DNA of 20,044 nucleotides, taken from contig CAZEPJ010000079.1 in assembly GCA_964514105.1 (NCBI GenBank), positions 1-20,044 on the forward strand, written 5' to 3'. A model generated the notes under the pieces. The model was not told where the DNA came from. It was given only the letters and a program-made list of their open reading frames with translations, and did not search any database. How positions within the stretch are numbered: the first letter of the stretch is position 1; the number at the start of each line of letters is the position of its first letter. The stretch is from CAZEPJ01 sp964514105. GTDB lineage: Bacteria > Desulfobacterota > Desulfocorpusculales > Desulfocorpusculum. Positions 7,788-14,581 of the stretch are shown one piece after another. A program made the position numbers and the translations under genes.

Positions 7788-8942
7788 TCAGTCCTGGTCG
7801 ATGCCGGCCTCGCGCAGCCAGCCCCGGACCTCCTCGCTCTCCGGCATGTCGGTGCTGAGCTGTTCGGCGGACCACCGGAAGCGGTTTCCCGGGGAGGGGT
7901 TCCCCTTGAGGCGGTTCAGCTCCCCCTCCAGGGCCGTTCGCTGCTGGGTGAGCTGTTGGATGCTCCGCTCCACGGCGGCGTGGGGCTGGCGCTCCTTGGC
8001 CTCCTCCAGGGATCGAAGGCGCGTGTCCAGGCTGGAGATCCTTCTTTGCAGTTCCTCGGGCCTTCCCTCGTCCCGGAACGGGGCCCCCTTCGTCTCGGCG
8101 CTCATGCGGAGCACGCCCGCCACCATCCCCTTTCGGTAGGCCTGAAGGATGTGGGTGCCCGCCTCCTCATGGGAGCGGGTCGCCCCTTCGTGGGCCCCCA
8201 GGATGAAATGGATGCCGGGGACGGCCTTGGCCAGATCCGCCTCCTTGCCGAAGCCCAGATCCGACAGCAGCACGATGAGGTCGACCTGAGGACCCAGGCC
8301 CTTGACCATCTCCCGGGCCACCGCAACTGGATCCTTGACCCAGACGGCCCCGGCCGCGGCCTTCCGGGCCTCGGGGCCCAGTTGGGGTGTGAGGAGGCCG
8401 AAGAGGCCGATGCGCAGGCCGGCGATCTCCTTGATCATGGAAGCCGGGAACGCGGGCGAGCCCGTGGACTCATCCATCAAATTGGCCGAGATGAGGGGGA
8501 GCCCCTGGGCAGCCTCCGCCTTGAGAAAGTCCACCCCCCTGGACAGATCCAGATCGCCCACGTTCACCGCGGCGACGCCCATGTGCCGGTACGCGCGGCC
8601 CAGGACCCTGGCCTTGGCCAGGGCGCGCTGGAGATCGGCCGCCTCTTTTCCGTCGAAGAACAGGTCACCGGAGTCCACGATGAGCAGCGGCTTTCCCTCT
8701 TTCCGAAGCTTCTCCACGAACCCCACCCGCCGGGCCAGACCGCCCAGCGACCGATCCCCTCATGTGGGGCACGGGAAGAGGTGCCCGATGACGTGATTGG
8801 TGTGGACGATGGTCAGCTGCGAGGCGCCGGCTGCGAGGTCGGCAGTCGGACCCCACAGCGCCCCCAATGCCAGGGCGGCGGCGAGGACCGCGGCCCGCGG
8901 GTGCAGCCTGACCCGCCCAACGGACTCCTGCTTGTCGCTCAT
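7788..8942 (-). CDS. Candidate selenoprotein: exported UshA/5'-nucleotidase-like protein with Cys-x-x-Sec
   Basis: Read through one in-frame TGA (8760-8762) the product is 384 residues. Residues 1-40 form a signal peptide: basic start, an Ala/Leu-rich core and an AAGA-type cleavage site. The mature part begins like UshA-family phosphatases (QLTIVHTN...GHLFPC). The TGA is codon 61, giving Cys58-Pro-Thr-Sec61, then GDRSLGGLARRV and VDSGDLFF (Asp93). UshA-type metal ligands look mostly replaced: HTNHVI where HTNDHH is expected, GDLD (129-132) instead of GNHE/D, and LLSDLG instead of SHLG. Only GD at 92-93 and GAHEG later remain. A coiled coil (~265-325) and a short tail follow. The start ATG at 8942 is chosen for the signal peptide; a TTG lies one codon upstream and the RBS is G-rich. 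A hairpin typical of a bacterial SECIS follows the TGA. Role is inferred: periplasmic redox protein on a phosphatase-like scaffold. The alternative is a pseudogene with a nonsense mutation or a sequencing error. Confidence 0.78.
8728..8749 (-). promoter_or_regulatory. Candidate bacterial SECIS element
   Basis: On the coding strand CGCTGGGC (8749-8742) pairs with GCCCGGCG (8735-8728): 8 bp including one T-G wobble. The loop is GGTCTG (8741-8736). The hairpin starts 10 nt after the TGA, and the loop GG lies at +19/+20. Bacterial SECIS elements sit immediately 3' of the UGA inside the coding region, and SelB recognises G and U in a small apical loop. The E. coli fdhF loop contains GGUCU. The loop also encodes part of the GGLARR protein motif, so some of the match could be coding constraint. 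Confidence 0.65.
8760..8762 (-). other. In-frame UGA, predicted selenocysteine codon
   Basis: The codon order is TTC CCG TGC CCC ACA TGA GGG GAT CGG TCG CTG, i.e. F-P-C-P-T-Sec-G-D-R-S-L. Frame, composition and family resemblance continue unbroken on both sides. Confidence 0.72.
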
Positions 8943-8975
8943 CAAGACCCCCCGTGCGCCTTTGCGGCTACCGGC

Positions 8976-8981
8976 ATTATA
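8976..8981 (-). promoter_or_regulatory. Consensus -10 box upstream of the selenoprotein gene
   Basis: A perfect TATAAT lies on the minus strand about 34 bp before the ATG at 8942, in otherwise GC-rich sequence. The region one spacer upstream (GGAAAC/GAAACC) is a poor -35, so an activator may be involved. It suggests that this gene is transcribed separately from the ABC genes upstream. Confidence 0.45.
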
Positions 8982-9083
8982 CCGCCTTGGGTGAAAAGGT
9001 TTCCAGCGCCTGGACCGCCGGGGACACGTCCCGCCCGCAGAGGGCCGCGATCCCGGAGGGATGGGCCGACGGACAGACGGCCT

Positions 9084-9103
9084 CCGGTCACTTTGGAGAC
9101 CGG
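9084..9103 (-). terminator. Hairpin immediately after the ABC permease stop
   Basis: CCGGTC (9084-9089) pairs with GACCGG (9098-9103) around an 8-nt loop, directly after the permease stop (9105-9107). No U-tract follows in the direction of transcription, so the terminator call is weak. Confidence 0.3.
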
Positions 9104-9104
9104 G

Positions 9105-9842
9105 TCAGGCGATCCAGCGCCTGCGGATGTTGCGAAGGCTCAGGAGGAAGAGGGCCGCGCAGAAGAGGCACAGGAGCGCGAAGTCCACCCCCATGGGCAG
9201 GACGTTCGTGCCCGAGAAGGCCCCGTGAAGGATGTCCGCCCCGTACGTCAAGGGCAGCGCGTAGGAGAGCGGGCGGAGAAACACGGGGAGGCTGGCCACG
9301 GGGAAGAACAGGCCGCACAGGAACAGCATGGGGAACCGGAAGAAGTTGGAGAAGGTCTGGGCCTCGAAGACCTCGCTCACGCAGACCGCGATCAAGAGGC
9401 CCAGGAAGGTGGACGTGGCCGCGATCAGGGCCGCCGCGGGCGCCATGGTCCACCAGTCCACGCCCGAGAGATCCGCGAGGAAAGACGCCAGGATCACGGG
9501 AACCAGGGCGTTGGCCATGCCGAACAGGATGGCCCCGGCGGTCTTGGCCAGCATGAGGAGCTCTAGGGGGATGGGGGCGTGGAGCAGCCTGTCGAAGGAG
9601 CGGCCCTTCTTCTCGAAGGTCACGGTCACAGCCAGCATGGAGGTCGTGCCGAAGAGGATGGAGACGGCCACCACGCCCGGCAGGAGGGAAAGCACGCCGT
9701 CGAGGCCGCTGCCGGACTTGATGAAGAACATCCCGGTCCAGGCCAGGGGGAAGATGAGCCCCCAGCTCACGTTGGGGGGCTTGAGGTAATAGGCGCGCAT
9801 GTCCTTGAGGAGGATGTTCCAGAAGGCGATCCAGCCGTTCAT
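9105..9842 (-). CDS. ABC-2 type transporter permease
   Basis: 245 residues, matching NodJ/DrrB-type ABC-2 permeases. It has about six hydrophobic segments (WGLIFPLAWTGMFF, VVAVSILFGTTSMLAVTV, ILFGMANALVPVILASFL, AALIAATSTFLGLLIAVCV, PMLFLCGLFFPVASLP and the C-terminal FALLCLFCAALFLLSL) and ends in a basic RNIRRRWIA. The conserved amphipathic segment FEKKGRSFDRLLHAPIP between helices 2 and 3 is typical of the family. The start ATG at 9842 overlaps the ATPase stop as ATGA, so translation is coupled. Together they form a half-size exporter; drug, lipid, polysaccharide or metal-thiol substrates are all possible. A longer frame to 10025 is only the shadow of the ATPase. Confidence 0.92.
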   Translation of the reverse strand: MNGWIAFWNILLKDMRAYYLKPPNVSWGLIFPLAWTGMFFIKSGSGLDGVLSLLPGVVAVSILFGTTSMLAVTVTFEKKGRSFDRLLHAPIPLELLMLAKTAGAILFGMANALVPVILASFLADLSGVDWWTMAPAAALIAATSTFLGLLIAVCVSEVFEAQTFSNFFRFPMLFLCGLFFPVASLPVFLRPLSYALPLTYGADILHGAFSGTNVLPMGVDFALLCLFCAALFLLSLRNIRRRWIA

Positions 9843-10804
9843 GGGACGCCGCCCCCTTTGGCCTTCTCCTTCTTCAATGCCTCCGCCTCGATGCCGGTGA
9901 CGCGCACGAAGACCTCCTCCAGAGAGGGTCGGGCCTTTCGGGCCTCTTCCACCTCCAGCCCCCGATCCTCGAAGAAGCGCACCAGAGGACCGATGGGGAT
10001 GGGCTTGACGGACGAAAGGCGGCACACCCGGTGGGACACCATCTCACATCGCGCCTCGGGGAAGGCGGCCATGACGGCTTGGCCCAGGCCATGGGCCCCC
10101 TGGGCAAGGGAGAACTCCACGGCGTGGCGGCCGTCGACCTCCCCCATCAGAGCCTCCAGGGAGTCCACACGGGCGATGCGGCCTTTGACGATGAAGGCGA
10201 TCCGGCCGCAGAGCCTCTCGGCCTCCTCGATGTAGTGGGTCGTGAGAAAGACCGTGGTGCCGGAGCGGTTGAGCCTGCCGATGAGCTGGCGGATCTGCCG
10301 GGCGCTGGCCACGTCGATCCCGGTCGTCGGCTCATCCAGAAACAGGATCTGGGGATCGTGGATGAGGCCGGCGGCGATGGTGAGCTTTCGTTTCATCCCC
10401 TTGGAGTACCCGGAGAACTTCCTTCCCGCTGCATCGGTCAGCCCGAAACGTTGGAGGAGTTCCCGGGCCCGCTCCTCCCGGACCCGCTTTCGCATCCCGT
10501 AGAGCGACGCGCAGAACGTGAGGTTGTCGAATCCGGAGAGCTCGGGGTACAAGTTGCTCTCATCCGGGACCACGCCCATGAGGTGCTGGGCCGCCTTGGG
10601 GCGCCGCGCGCAGTCGATGTCCCCCACCTGGATGGCCCCGTAGTCGGGCCGGGCCAAGCCGGTCAAGAGGTTGATGGTGGTGGTCTTCCCCGCGCCGTTG
10701 GGGCCCAGGAAACCGAACAGCTCCCCGGAGAAGACGTCAAATGAGGCGGCGTCCACCGCCAGGACCTCGCCGAACCGCTTGGTCAACTCCCTCACGCAGA
10801 TCAT
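9839..10804 (-). CDS. ABC transporter ATP-binding protein (DrrA/NatA-like)
   Basis: 321 residues from the ATG at 10804. It powers the permease encoded next to it at the inner membrane. Walker A GPNGAGKT is at 34-41. The signature SGYSKGMKRK (131-140) uses YSKGM in place of LSGGQ, as is usual in this exporter subfamily. Walker B with the catalytic Glu is ILFLDEPTTG (~153-162) and the switch His is His190 in FLTTHYIEEAE. A ~100-residue C-terminal extension (FVRVTGIEAE near its end) matches the DrrA-type regulatory tail. The start is uncertain: GTG at 10819 and ATG at 10849 are in frame, and none has an ideal RBS. 10804 is preferred because it starts right at the family N-terminus (MICVRELTKRFG). 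It lies 157 bp downstream of the ArsR gene on the same strand. Confidence 0.93.
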   Translation of the reverse strand: MICVRELTKRFGEVLAVDAASFDVFSGELFGFLGPNGAGKTTTINLLTGLARPDYGAIQVGDIDCARRPKAAQHLMGVVPDESNLYPELSGFDNLTFCASLYGMRKRVREERARELLQRFGLTDAAGRKFSGYSKGMKRKLTIAAGLIHDPQILFLDEPTTGIDVASARQIRQLIGRLNRSGTTVFLTTHYIEEAERLCGRIAFIVKGRIARVDSLEALMGEVDGRHAVEFSLAQGAHGLGQAVMAAFPEARCEMVSHRVCRLSSVKPIPIGPLVRFFEDRGLEVEEARKARPSLEEVFVRVTGIEAEALKKEKAKGGGVP

Positions 10805-10961
10805 GGGTCCGTCGCTCACCGCTCCCGCCCCCCACGCCCACCGTGCCATGCACCCAACGATGGCACCCCGAGACGAGCCCTGCCCGCAACCCAAGCGTCA
10901 GCGCCCTGTCCCGGTCCGGGGGCGACCCACAGGCCACGTGAATTCAGGCGCGCACTTGGCC

Positions 10962-11438
10962 TCACGAGAGAACAACCTTCTTCTCCCCCGATTCGCATGG
11001 ATGCCCCGCCACGTCTGCGTGGCACGCCTTGATCTGCTCGGGGTTGCACGCCTCGGGTTCGCCTTTGTGCTTCTGCGGCTCCCGGCAGCAGTCCATGCAA
11101 CAGATCTCCGATGCCCTCCTTTCTGCCGGCTCCGGCGCCGCGGACGCCAGCCGGAGGCATGCGCCCCCCCGGGTCATGGGCAGGTCCGCCATCTCCTCGA
11201 GCCGCACGGCAAGCCGCCTGAGATTCTCCCGTTCCACCCCGTAGTGGGTCCAGTACCCGCGCTTTTCCCCTCTGACGAGGCCCGCCTTTCGAAGGACCTG
11301 GAGATGCTGGGACACCGCGGGCTTGGAAACCCCGAGCCGATGAGCCAGGGCCCCGACGCACAGGTCCTGGGTCAAGAGCAGCTCCACCACCCGCAAGCGC
11401 GTCTCGTCGGCAAGGGCCTTCAGGGGCATGGTATCCAT
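10962..11438 (-). CDS. ArsR/SmtB-family regulator with Cys-rich C-terminal tail
   Basis: 158 residues. The winged-helix part (1-90) has ALADETRLRVVELLL and the recognition helix SKPAVSQHLQVLRKAGLV (38-55), then the wing GEKRGYWTHYGV. Family members are dimeric repressors released by metal(loid)s or other thiol-reactive signals. The unusual part is the tail (91-158), which holds eight Cys: 94, 113, 114, 117, 118, 131, 139 and 148. These include a CCxxCC pair and an EACNPEQIKACH block; Cys27 is in the N-terminal domain. This makes metal or metalloid binding likely but does not name the metal. The start ATG at 11438 is chosen because it gives the family N-terminus and a 25-nt leader from the promoter; other ATGs in frame at 11453, 11465 and further upstream lie in the operator/promoter. 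Probably autoregulated, and may control the ABC exporter downstream. Confidence 0.9.
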   Translation of the reverse strand: MDTMPLKALADETRLRVVELLLTQDLCVGALAHRLGVSKPAVSQHLQVLRKAGLVRGEKRGYWTHYGVERENLRRLAVRLEEMADLPMTRGGACLRLASAAPEPAERRASEICCMDCCREPQKHKGEPEACNPEQIKACHADVAGHPCESGEKKVVLS

Positions 11439-11447
11439 GGGAGATCC

Positions 11448-11472
11448 GATTAAGCAAATCATGAATTTAATC
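11448..11472. promoter_or_regulatory. Candidate ArsR operator (GATTAA...TTAATC)
   Basis: GATTAA (11448-11453) and TTAATC (11467-11472) are inverted half-sites separated by 13 bp of AT-rich sequence that contains the TCATGA palindrome. The site covers the -10 box and the predicted transcription start, the usual layout for ArsR autorepression. Confidence 0.5.
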
Positions 11473-11498
11473 ATATCAGACTTAATTTCTTCGGTCAA
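11470..11498 (-). promoter_or_regulatory. Sigma-70 promoter of the arsR-like gene
   Basis: On the minus strand TTGACC (11498-11493), a 17-bp spacer and TATGAT (11475-11470): 5/6 matches in both boxes with ideal spacing. The predicted start is near 11463, about 25 nt before the ATG at 11438. This is the best-defined promoter in the window. Confidence 0.7.
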
Positions 11499-11589
11499 TG
11501 GCCGCCCGGAGGCCCTGGGACGTCCGCCTGACCACGGGCCTGTGTGAATGGGCGCCCGCCCCTCGACTTGTGGCGAAAGGGGACCGACA

Positions 11590-12471
11590 ATGGAATCATG
11601 GCCACCCTGGGAAGGGAGCTGGAGGATGGCGGGCGCGGCGTTTTTCATCTCCGGAGCGGTCCTCTTGGCCTGGTTGGGCGGGGCAATCGTTGCGGGCGCA
11701 GCCCCGAGATCCGATCTGTGGTCCAGATGGGCGGCCCATGATCCGGCCGCCGCCGCTCGAATCGACCACGGGCCGTGGGATCGCTTTCTGAAGCGGTACG
11801 TGATCGCGGACGACCCATCCGGAGTGAACCTGGTTCGGTACGGCTCGGTGGCGGCAAAGGACAGGGGGCTCCTGGAATCCTATCTCGAGGGGCTTCAGGA
11901 AGTCCCCATATCACGAATGAGCCGGCCCGAGCAAAGGGCGTACTGGATCAACCTGTACAACGCGCTCACCGTGAAGGTGGTCCTGGACCACCGCCCGGTC
12001 AGGAGCATCCGTGATATCGACATCTCACCGGGTCTGTTCAGCCGGGGCCCTTGGGGGGCCAAGCTCCTTCGCATCGAGGGGGAGGATCTCTCCCTGGATG
12101 ACATCGAGCACCGCATCCTACGGCCCATCTGGAACGACAACCGCGTTCACTACGCCGTCAACTGCGCCAGCATGGGCTGCCCGAACCTGCAGCCGGAGGC
12201 ATTCACGGCGCAGAACACGGAAGGGCTTCTGGAGAAGGGGGCCCGGCAGTACGTGAATCATCCGAGGGTGGCGCGGTTCGAGGGGCGGGATCTCGTCCTT
12301 TCGTCCATTTACGACTGGTTCCGGGCGGATTTCGGAGGGACCGAGGCCGGGGTCATGGGGCACCTTCTGCGGTACGCCCAAGACCCGCTGGCCCGCAGGC
12401 TCAAGGAACACCGGGGGCCAATCCGGTACGAATATGACTGGAGCCTGAACGAAAGCGCCCGCGGGGATTGA
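11590..12471 (+). CDS. Exported DUF547 domain protein
   Basis: 293 residues. An N-terminal hydrophobic segment (AGAAFFISGAVLLAWLGGAIVAGA, ~14-37) is a signal peptide or anchor, so the protein is probably periplasmic. The DUF547 hallmarks follow in order: YWINLYNALTVKVVLDH (~118-134), IDDIEH-like LSLDDIEHRILRP, VHYAVNCASMGCPNL (186-200, with Cys192 and Cys197) and LVLSSIYDWFRADFG (~235-249). DUF547 proteins have no settled biochemical function, though the His/Cys pattern suggests a catalytic site. The ATG at 11590 has AAGGGG at good spacing and supplies Arg12 before the hydrophobic core. The ATG at 11626 also has an RBS and would leave an uncharged N-terminus, so the start is not certain. It is divergent from arsR; no separate promoter is obvious. 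Confidence 0.88.
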   Translation: MESWPPWEGSWRMAGAAFFISGAVLLAWLGGAIVAGAAPRSDLWSRWAAHDPAAAARIDHGPWDRFLKRYVIADDPSGVNLVRYGSVAAKDRGLLESYLEGLQEVPISRMSRPEQRAYWINLYNALTVKVVLDHRPVRSIRDIDISPGLFSRGPWGAKLLRIEGEDLSLDDIEHRILRPIWNDNRVHYAVNCASMGCPNLQPEAFTAQNTEGLLEKGARQYVNHPRVARFEGRDLVLSSIYDWFRADFGGTEAGVMGHLLRYAQDPLARRLKEHRGPIRYEYDWSLNESARGD

Positions 12472-12588
12472 GAGGCGAGGCCCTGGGTTCCTCCACGGGG
12501 CTCCTGGGGGGGGCTTTGCCGGCGGAGACGGCCCAGATCCGGACAGCTCCCGTCCGGCCCTCCGGGCGATTCCACATGCGGGCAACCC

Positions 12589-12604
12589 GGGGCGGCTTCG
12601 CCCC
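12589..12604. terminator. GC hairpin between convergent DUF547 and stress-protein genes
   Basis: GGGGCG (12589-12594), loop GCTT, CGCCCC (12599-12604). It has a stable stem but no T-run on either strand. The remaining 214-bp convergent gap (12472-12685) contains no credible gene. Confidence 0.25.
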
Positions 12605-12685
12605 CCAAAGCCACATCCTGCGGGCGCAGGGGCCCGGATCGCCTGTGGCGGTCCGGTGCCCCTGCCGCTCGCTGCACGTCAGCTT

Positions 12686-13105
12686 TCATTTCACCACCAA
12701 CACCGAGCAGGGAGCCAGGCGCACCAGGTTCTGGCAGGTCCCGCCCATGACCCGGTTGTACAGGGCGGAGTGGCCCATGAAGCCGATGACCAGGAGATCG
12801 AACTGGTGGGCCTTGACGAACTCGACGATGGTCTTGACCTCATGGCCCACGATGACGTGGGGGTGGAGTACCACTTGGGCCGCTTGGGCCATGCCCCGGG
12901 CCTTGCGGATGGCGGCGTGGAGCTTGCCGTTTTGGAGATCCTTCTCCTCCAGGACCTCTCCGATGGTCCCGGGATAGTGGGGGATCTCCTCCACCGAGAT
13001 GCTGTGGAGCTCCGCCCCGAAACGCCCGGCCATCTCCAGGGCCTCTTCCAGGGCCTTGAACGATCCCTCCGACCCGTCCAGCCCGTGAAGGATCTTCCTA
13101 GCCAT
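12686..13105 (-). CDS. Universal stress protein (UspA family)
   Basis: 139 residues, a single USP domain of normal length. The start KILHGLDGSEGSFKALEEAL has the conserved Asp10. The end carries the nucleotide-binding pattern IGFMGHSALYNRVMGG followed by TCQNLVRLAPCSVLVVK, close to the G-2x-G-9x-G(S/T) motif of ATP-binding USPs (G108, G111, G121). The protein is cytosolic and probably dimeric. The ATG at 13105 is preceded by GAGGAGGGAAG and overlaps the end of the antiporter gene by 8 bp, so the two are co-transcribed and probably translationally coupled. USP domains often accompany cation/proton antiporters and are thought to tune them by nucleotide binding; that role is inferred here from context. 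Confidence 0.94.
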   Translation of the reverse strand: MARKILHGLDGSEGSFKALEEALEMAGRFGAELHSISVEEIPHYPGTIGEVLEEKDLQNGKLHAAIRKARGMAQAAQVVLHPHVIVGHEVKTIVEFVKAHQFDLLVIGFMGHSALYNRVMGGTCQNLVRLAPCSVLVVK

Positions 13106-14243
13106 GGTCGCTTCCCTCCTCTGAAAGAAGATGCATGGGTTGGAACCACTTCTGCGCGATGAAGGTTGGGACGACCGCGCTGCCGATGACGGCCGTCACA
13201 AGGATCGTGTACTGGTCCTGGTCGATGATGCCGTGGTTCAGTCCGAACAGGGCGCAGATGCTGCCGAAGGTGAGCCCCGTGCACATCAGCAGGGTCGTGT
13301 AGGCCGTCTCCCGCCGCTGGAGGCCGAACCCCCTGGCGAATGGCCAGACCCCGCCGAACTTGGTCACCATCTTGGCGGCGAGGAAGGCCATGATCACGGG
13401 CAGGCTGCCGGCCACGGTGTCGAACTTGATGAGCGCCCCGGCCTTGAGGAAATAGAACGGCGTCAGCAAGGTGAAGGCGATGATCCGCATCCGCTGGGCC
13501 AGGATCCGATCCCTGAGGAAGATGGGGGCCAGGACCATACCCACCAGATACGCGGGAAGTACCGCCTCGCTCTTGGCCACATTGGCCAGCCACCCCAGGG
13601 CAAACAGGACCAGCAGGACGAACTTGATCTCCGGTTCGCTGATCCGGTTGCCCACCTTGGAGAAATACCAGGGAACGAACCTGGGCAGGACTCCCGCGGT
13701 CAATGCGGTGGCCCCGGCAAAGGCGACGAGCCACAGGTTGTAGCTGGCGAAGAGCGCCCCAAGGACAAAGACGGTGACCACGTCCGTGATGAATACCGCC
13801 GCGAGGATGGCCCTGCCCATCTCGGTGCGATTGAAGCCGGTTTCGAGCATGACCGCGTAGACCACGGCCACGGAGGTCGTGGACATGGAGAGCGCCCCGA
13901 TTTGGGCCTGCGGCCACATCCATCCGGACACATACCGGGCATAGAGCACCACGCCCACAAAGGGGACGGCGAAGCTTCCCAGACCGATGCTCACGCTGGC
14001 CCAGAAATGCCGTCGGATGACGGCGTGGTCGATCTCGGCCCCGGCGAGAAAGGTCAGGACGATCGCCCCCACTCCGGCCAGGTAATCCACCCAGGGCGTT
14101 ATCTCCAGGGGGAAGAGATTGCCCGCCACGGCGCCCACGAGGATCTCGATCAACGCCACCGACAGGGCCACCCGAACAGAAACGAGCGAGGCAACGAGGG
14201 CGAGCCCCATCCATGCCGCAGAAGTCAACCATACGTCCTCCAT
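13098..14243 (-). CDS. Cation/proton antiporter, CPA2 family (Na+/H+ or K+/H+)
   Basis: 381 residues and about 11-12 membrane helices in the inner membrane, the usual core without C-terminal RCK domains. Features of CPA2 exchangers are seen: AGAEIDHAVIRRHFWASVSIG (~67-87), STTSVAVVYAVMLETGFNRTE (~121-141) and a following helix AAVFITDVVTVFVLG carrying Asp154, the likely ion-binding acid. A late repeat KMVTKFGGVWPFARGFGL matches the second-half motif. The start ATG at 14243 has GGGGGAGGGGG upstream and begins just before the first helix; the longer frame to 14342 adds a non-hydrophobic Arg/Pro-rich extension. It is followed by the universal stress protein in an overlapping operon. The ion cannot be told from sequence. 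Confidence 0.92.
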   Translation of the reverse strand: MEDVWLTSAAWMGLALVASLVSVRVALSVALIEILVGAVAGNLFPLEITPWVDYLAGVGAIVLTFLAGAEIDHAVIRRHFWASVSIGLGSFAVPFVGVVLYARYVSGWMWPQAQIGALSMSTTSVAVVYAVMLETGFNRTEMGRAILAAVFITDVVTVFVLGALFASYNLWLVAFAGATALTAGVLPRFVPWYFSKVGNRISEPEIKFVLLVLFALGWLANVAKSEAVLPAYLVGMVLAPIFLRDRILAQRMRIIAFTLLTPFYFLKAGALIKFDTVAGSLPVIMAFLAAKMVTKFGGVWPFARGFGLQRRETAYTTLLMCTGLTFGSICALFGLNHGIIDQDQYTILVTAVIGSAVVPTFIAQKWFQPMHLLSEEGSDHG

Positions 14244-14362
14244 CCCCCTCCCCCTTGGAACTGCCGCCCCGCTGGAGATCCTCGTCCTGTCCGCCCAGGT
14301 TCGCGGCAGGGGCTGTTGCCGCCCGAGAAGAAAACCCGCCACCGGTCGATGGGGGCCAAATG

Positions 14363-14393
14363 AAAAACCCCACGCGGCGGATTGGGCGTGGGG
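14363..14393 (-). terminator. Intrinsic terminator (CCCCACGC...GCGTGGGG-TTTTT)
   Basis: On the minus strand CCCCACGC (14393-14386), a 10-nt loop, GCGTGGGG (14375-14368) and then TTTTT (14367-14363). It is the best intrinsic terminator in the window. It lies after the antitoxin/toxin remnant and 120 bp before the antiporter start. A second 8-bp hairpin upstream, GGGGTAGG (14417-14410) with CCTACCCC (14397-14390), shares four bases with it, so the two compete. Confidence 0.6.
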
Positions 14394-14535
14394 TAGGGCG
14401 TCCGCGACTCCTACCCCAGAGATCGGTTTTCCCGGGTAGAAGTCATCAGCCCGCTTTCAGCGGGCGGTTCACGGCGGACTTCATCGCCTATTTCGTCGGC
14501 AGTTTGATTGAGAATCCCCCCTCTGTCAAGTCGAA
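14363..14535 (-). mobile_element. Possible IS200/IS605-type end (transposase-less remnant)
   Basis: Read on the minus strand, this ~170-bp stretch starts after a TTGAC. It contains a subterminal hairpin GCCCGCT-GAA-AGCGGGC (14465-14449) and then the block GGGGTAGGAGTCGCGGACGC with its return strand CCTACCCC, followed by CCCCACGC...GCGTGGGG and TTTTTCA. From memory this resembles the right-end (omega-RNA) region of tnpB-carrying IS605-group elements, with subterminal hairpins at both ends and no tnpA or tnpB between. Together with the broken toxin frame it may be a small non-autonomous derivative. No direct comparison was possible. It could also be an ordinary leader with stem-loops. Apart from this and the 21-codon fragment, 14244-14581 holds no gene. 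Confidence 0.35.
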
Positions 14536-14553
14536 ATCCCAGAATCTGACCAT
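14488..14553 (-). pseudogene. Possible truncated VapC-type toxin start
   Basis: A 21-codon frame starts 28 bp after the antitoxin stop and begins MVRFWDFD before ending at TAG. PIN-domain toxins of phd/vapB partners commonly start with M-I/V-R-F-W-D-S-S-A. The match is only six residues and no PIN motifs follow, so this is a suggestion. The break coincides with the IS605-like segment. Confidence 0.3.
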
Positions 14554-14581
14554 CCCCGCCCTCTCTCTTCCAACAGCGCGG

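Noticed and set aside
8760..8762. TGA as a true stop separating a 60-residue peptide and a 312-residue protein starting at GTG 8726
   Set aside because: Both halves belong to one fold, the frame is identical, the GTG has no sensible RBS and would remove the signal peptide and first strand, and a SECIS-like hairpin follows. A nonsense mutation or sequencing error remains the main alternative.
10805..10894. Longer ABC ATPase starting at 10894
   Set aside because: The extra 30 residues are Gly/Ala-rich without family resemblance; the family N-terminus starts at the ATG at 10804. GTG 10819 and ATG 10849 stay as minor alternatives.
13131..14363. 410-codon + strand ORF antisense to the antiporter
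   Set aside because: Low-complexity His/Gly/Asp-rich shadow of a membrane protein gene, with no RBS or motif. The same applies to 2742-4013 and 18505-19836.
14528..14533. Perfect TTGACA (minus strand) as -35 of an antiporter promoter
   Set aside because: No acceptable -10 lies 15-19 bp downstream (CAAACT and TCAAAC are poor), and a terminator hairpin lies between it and the antiporter gene.
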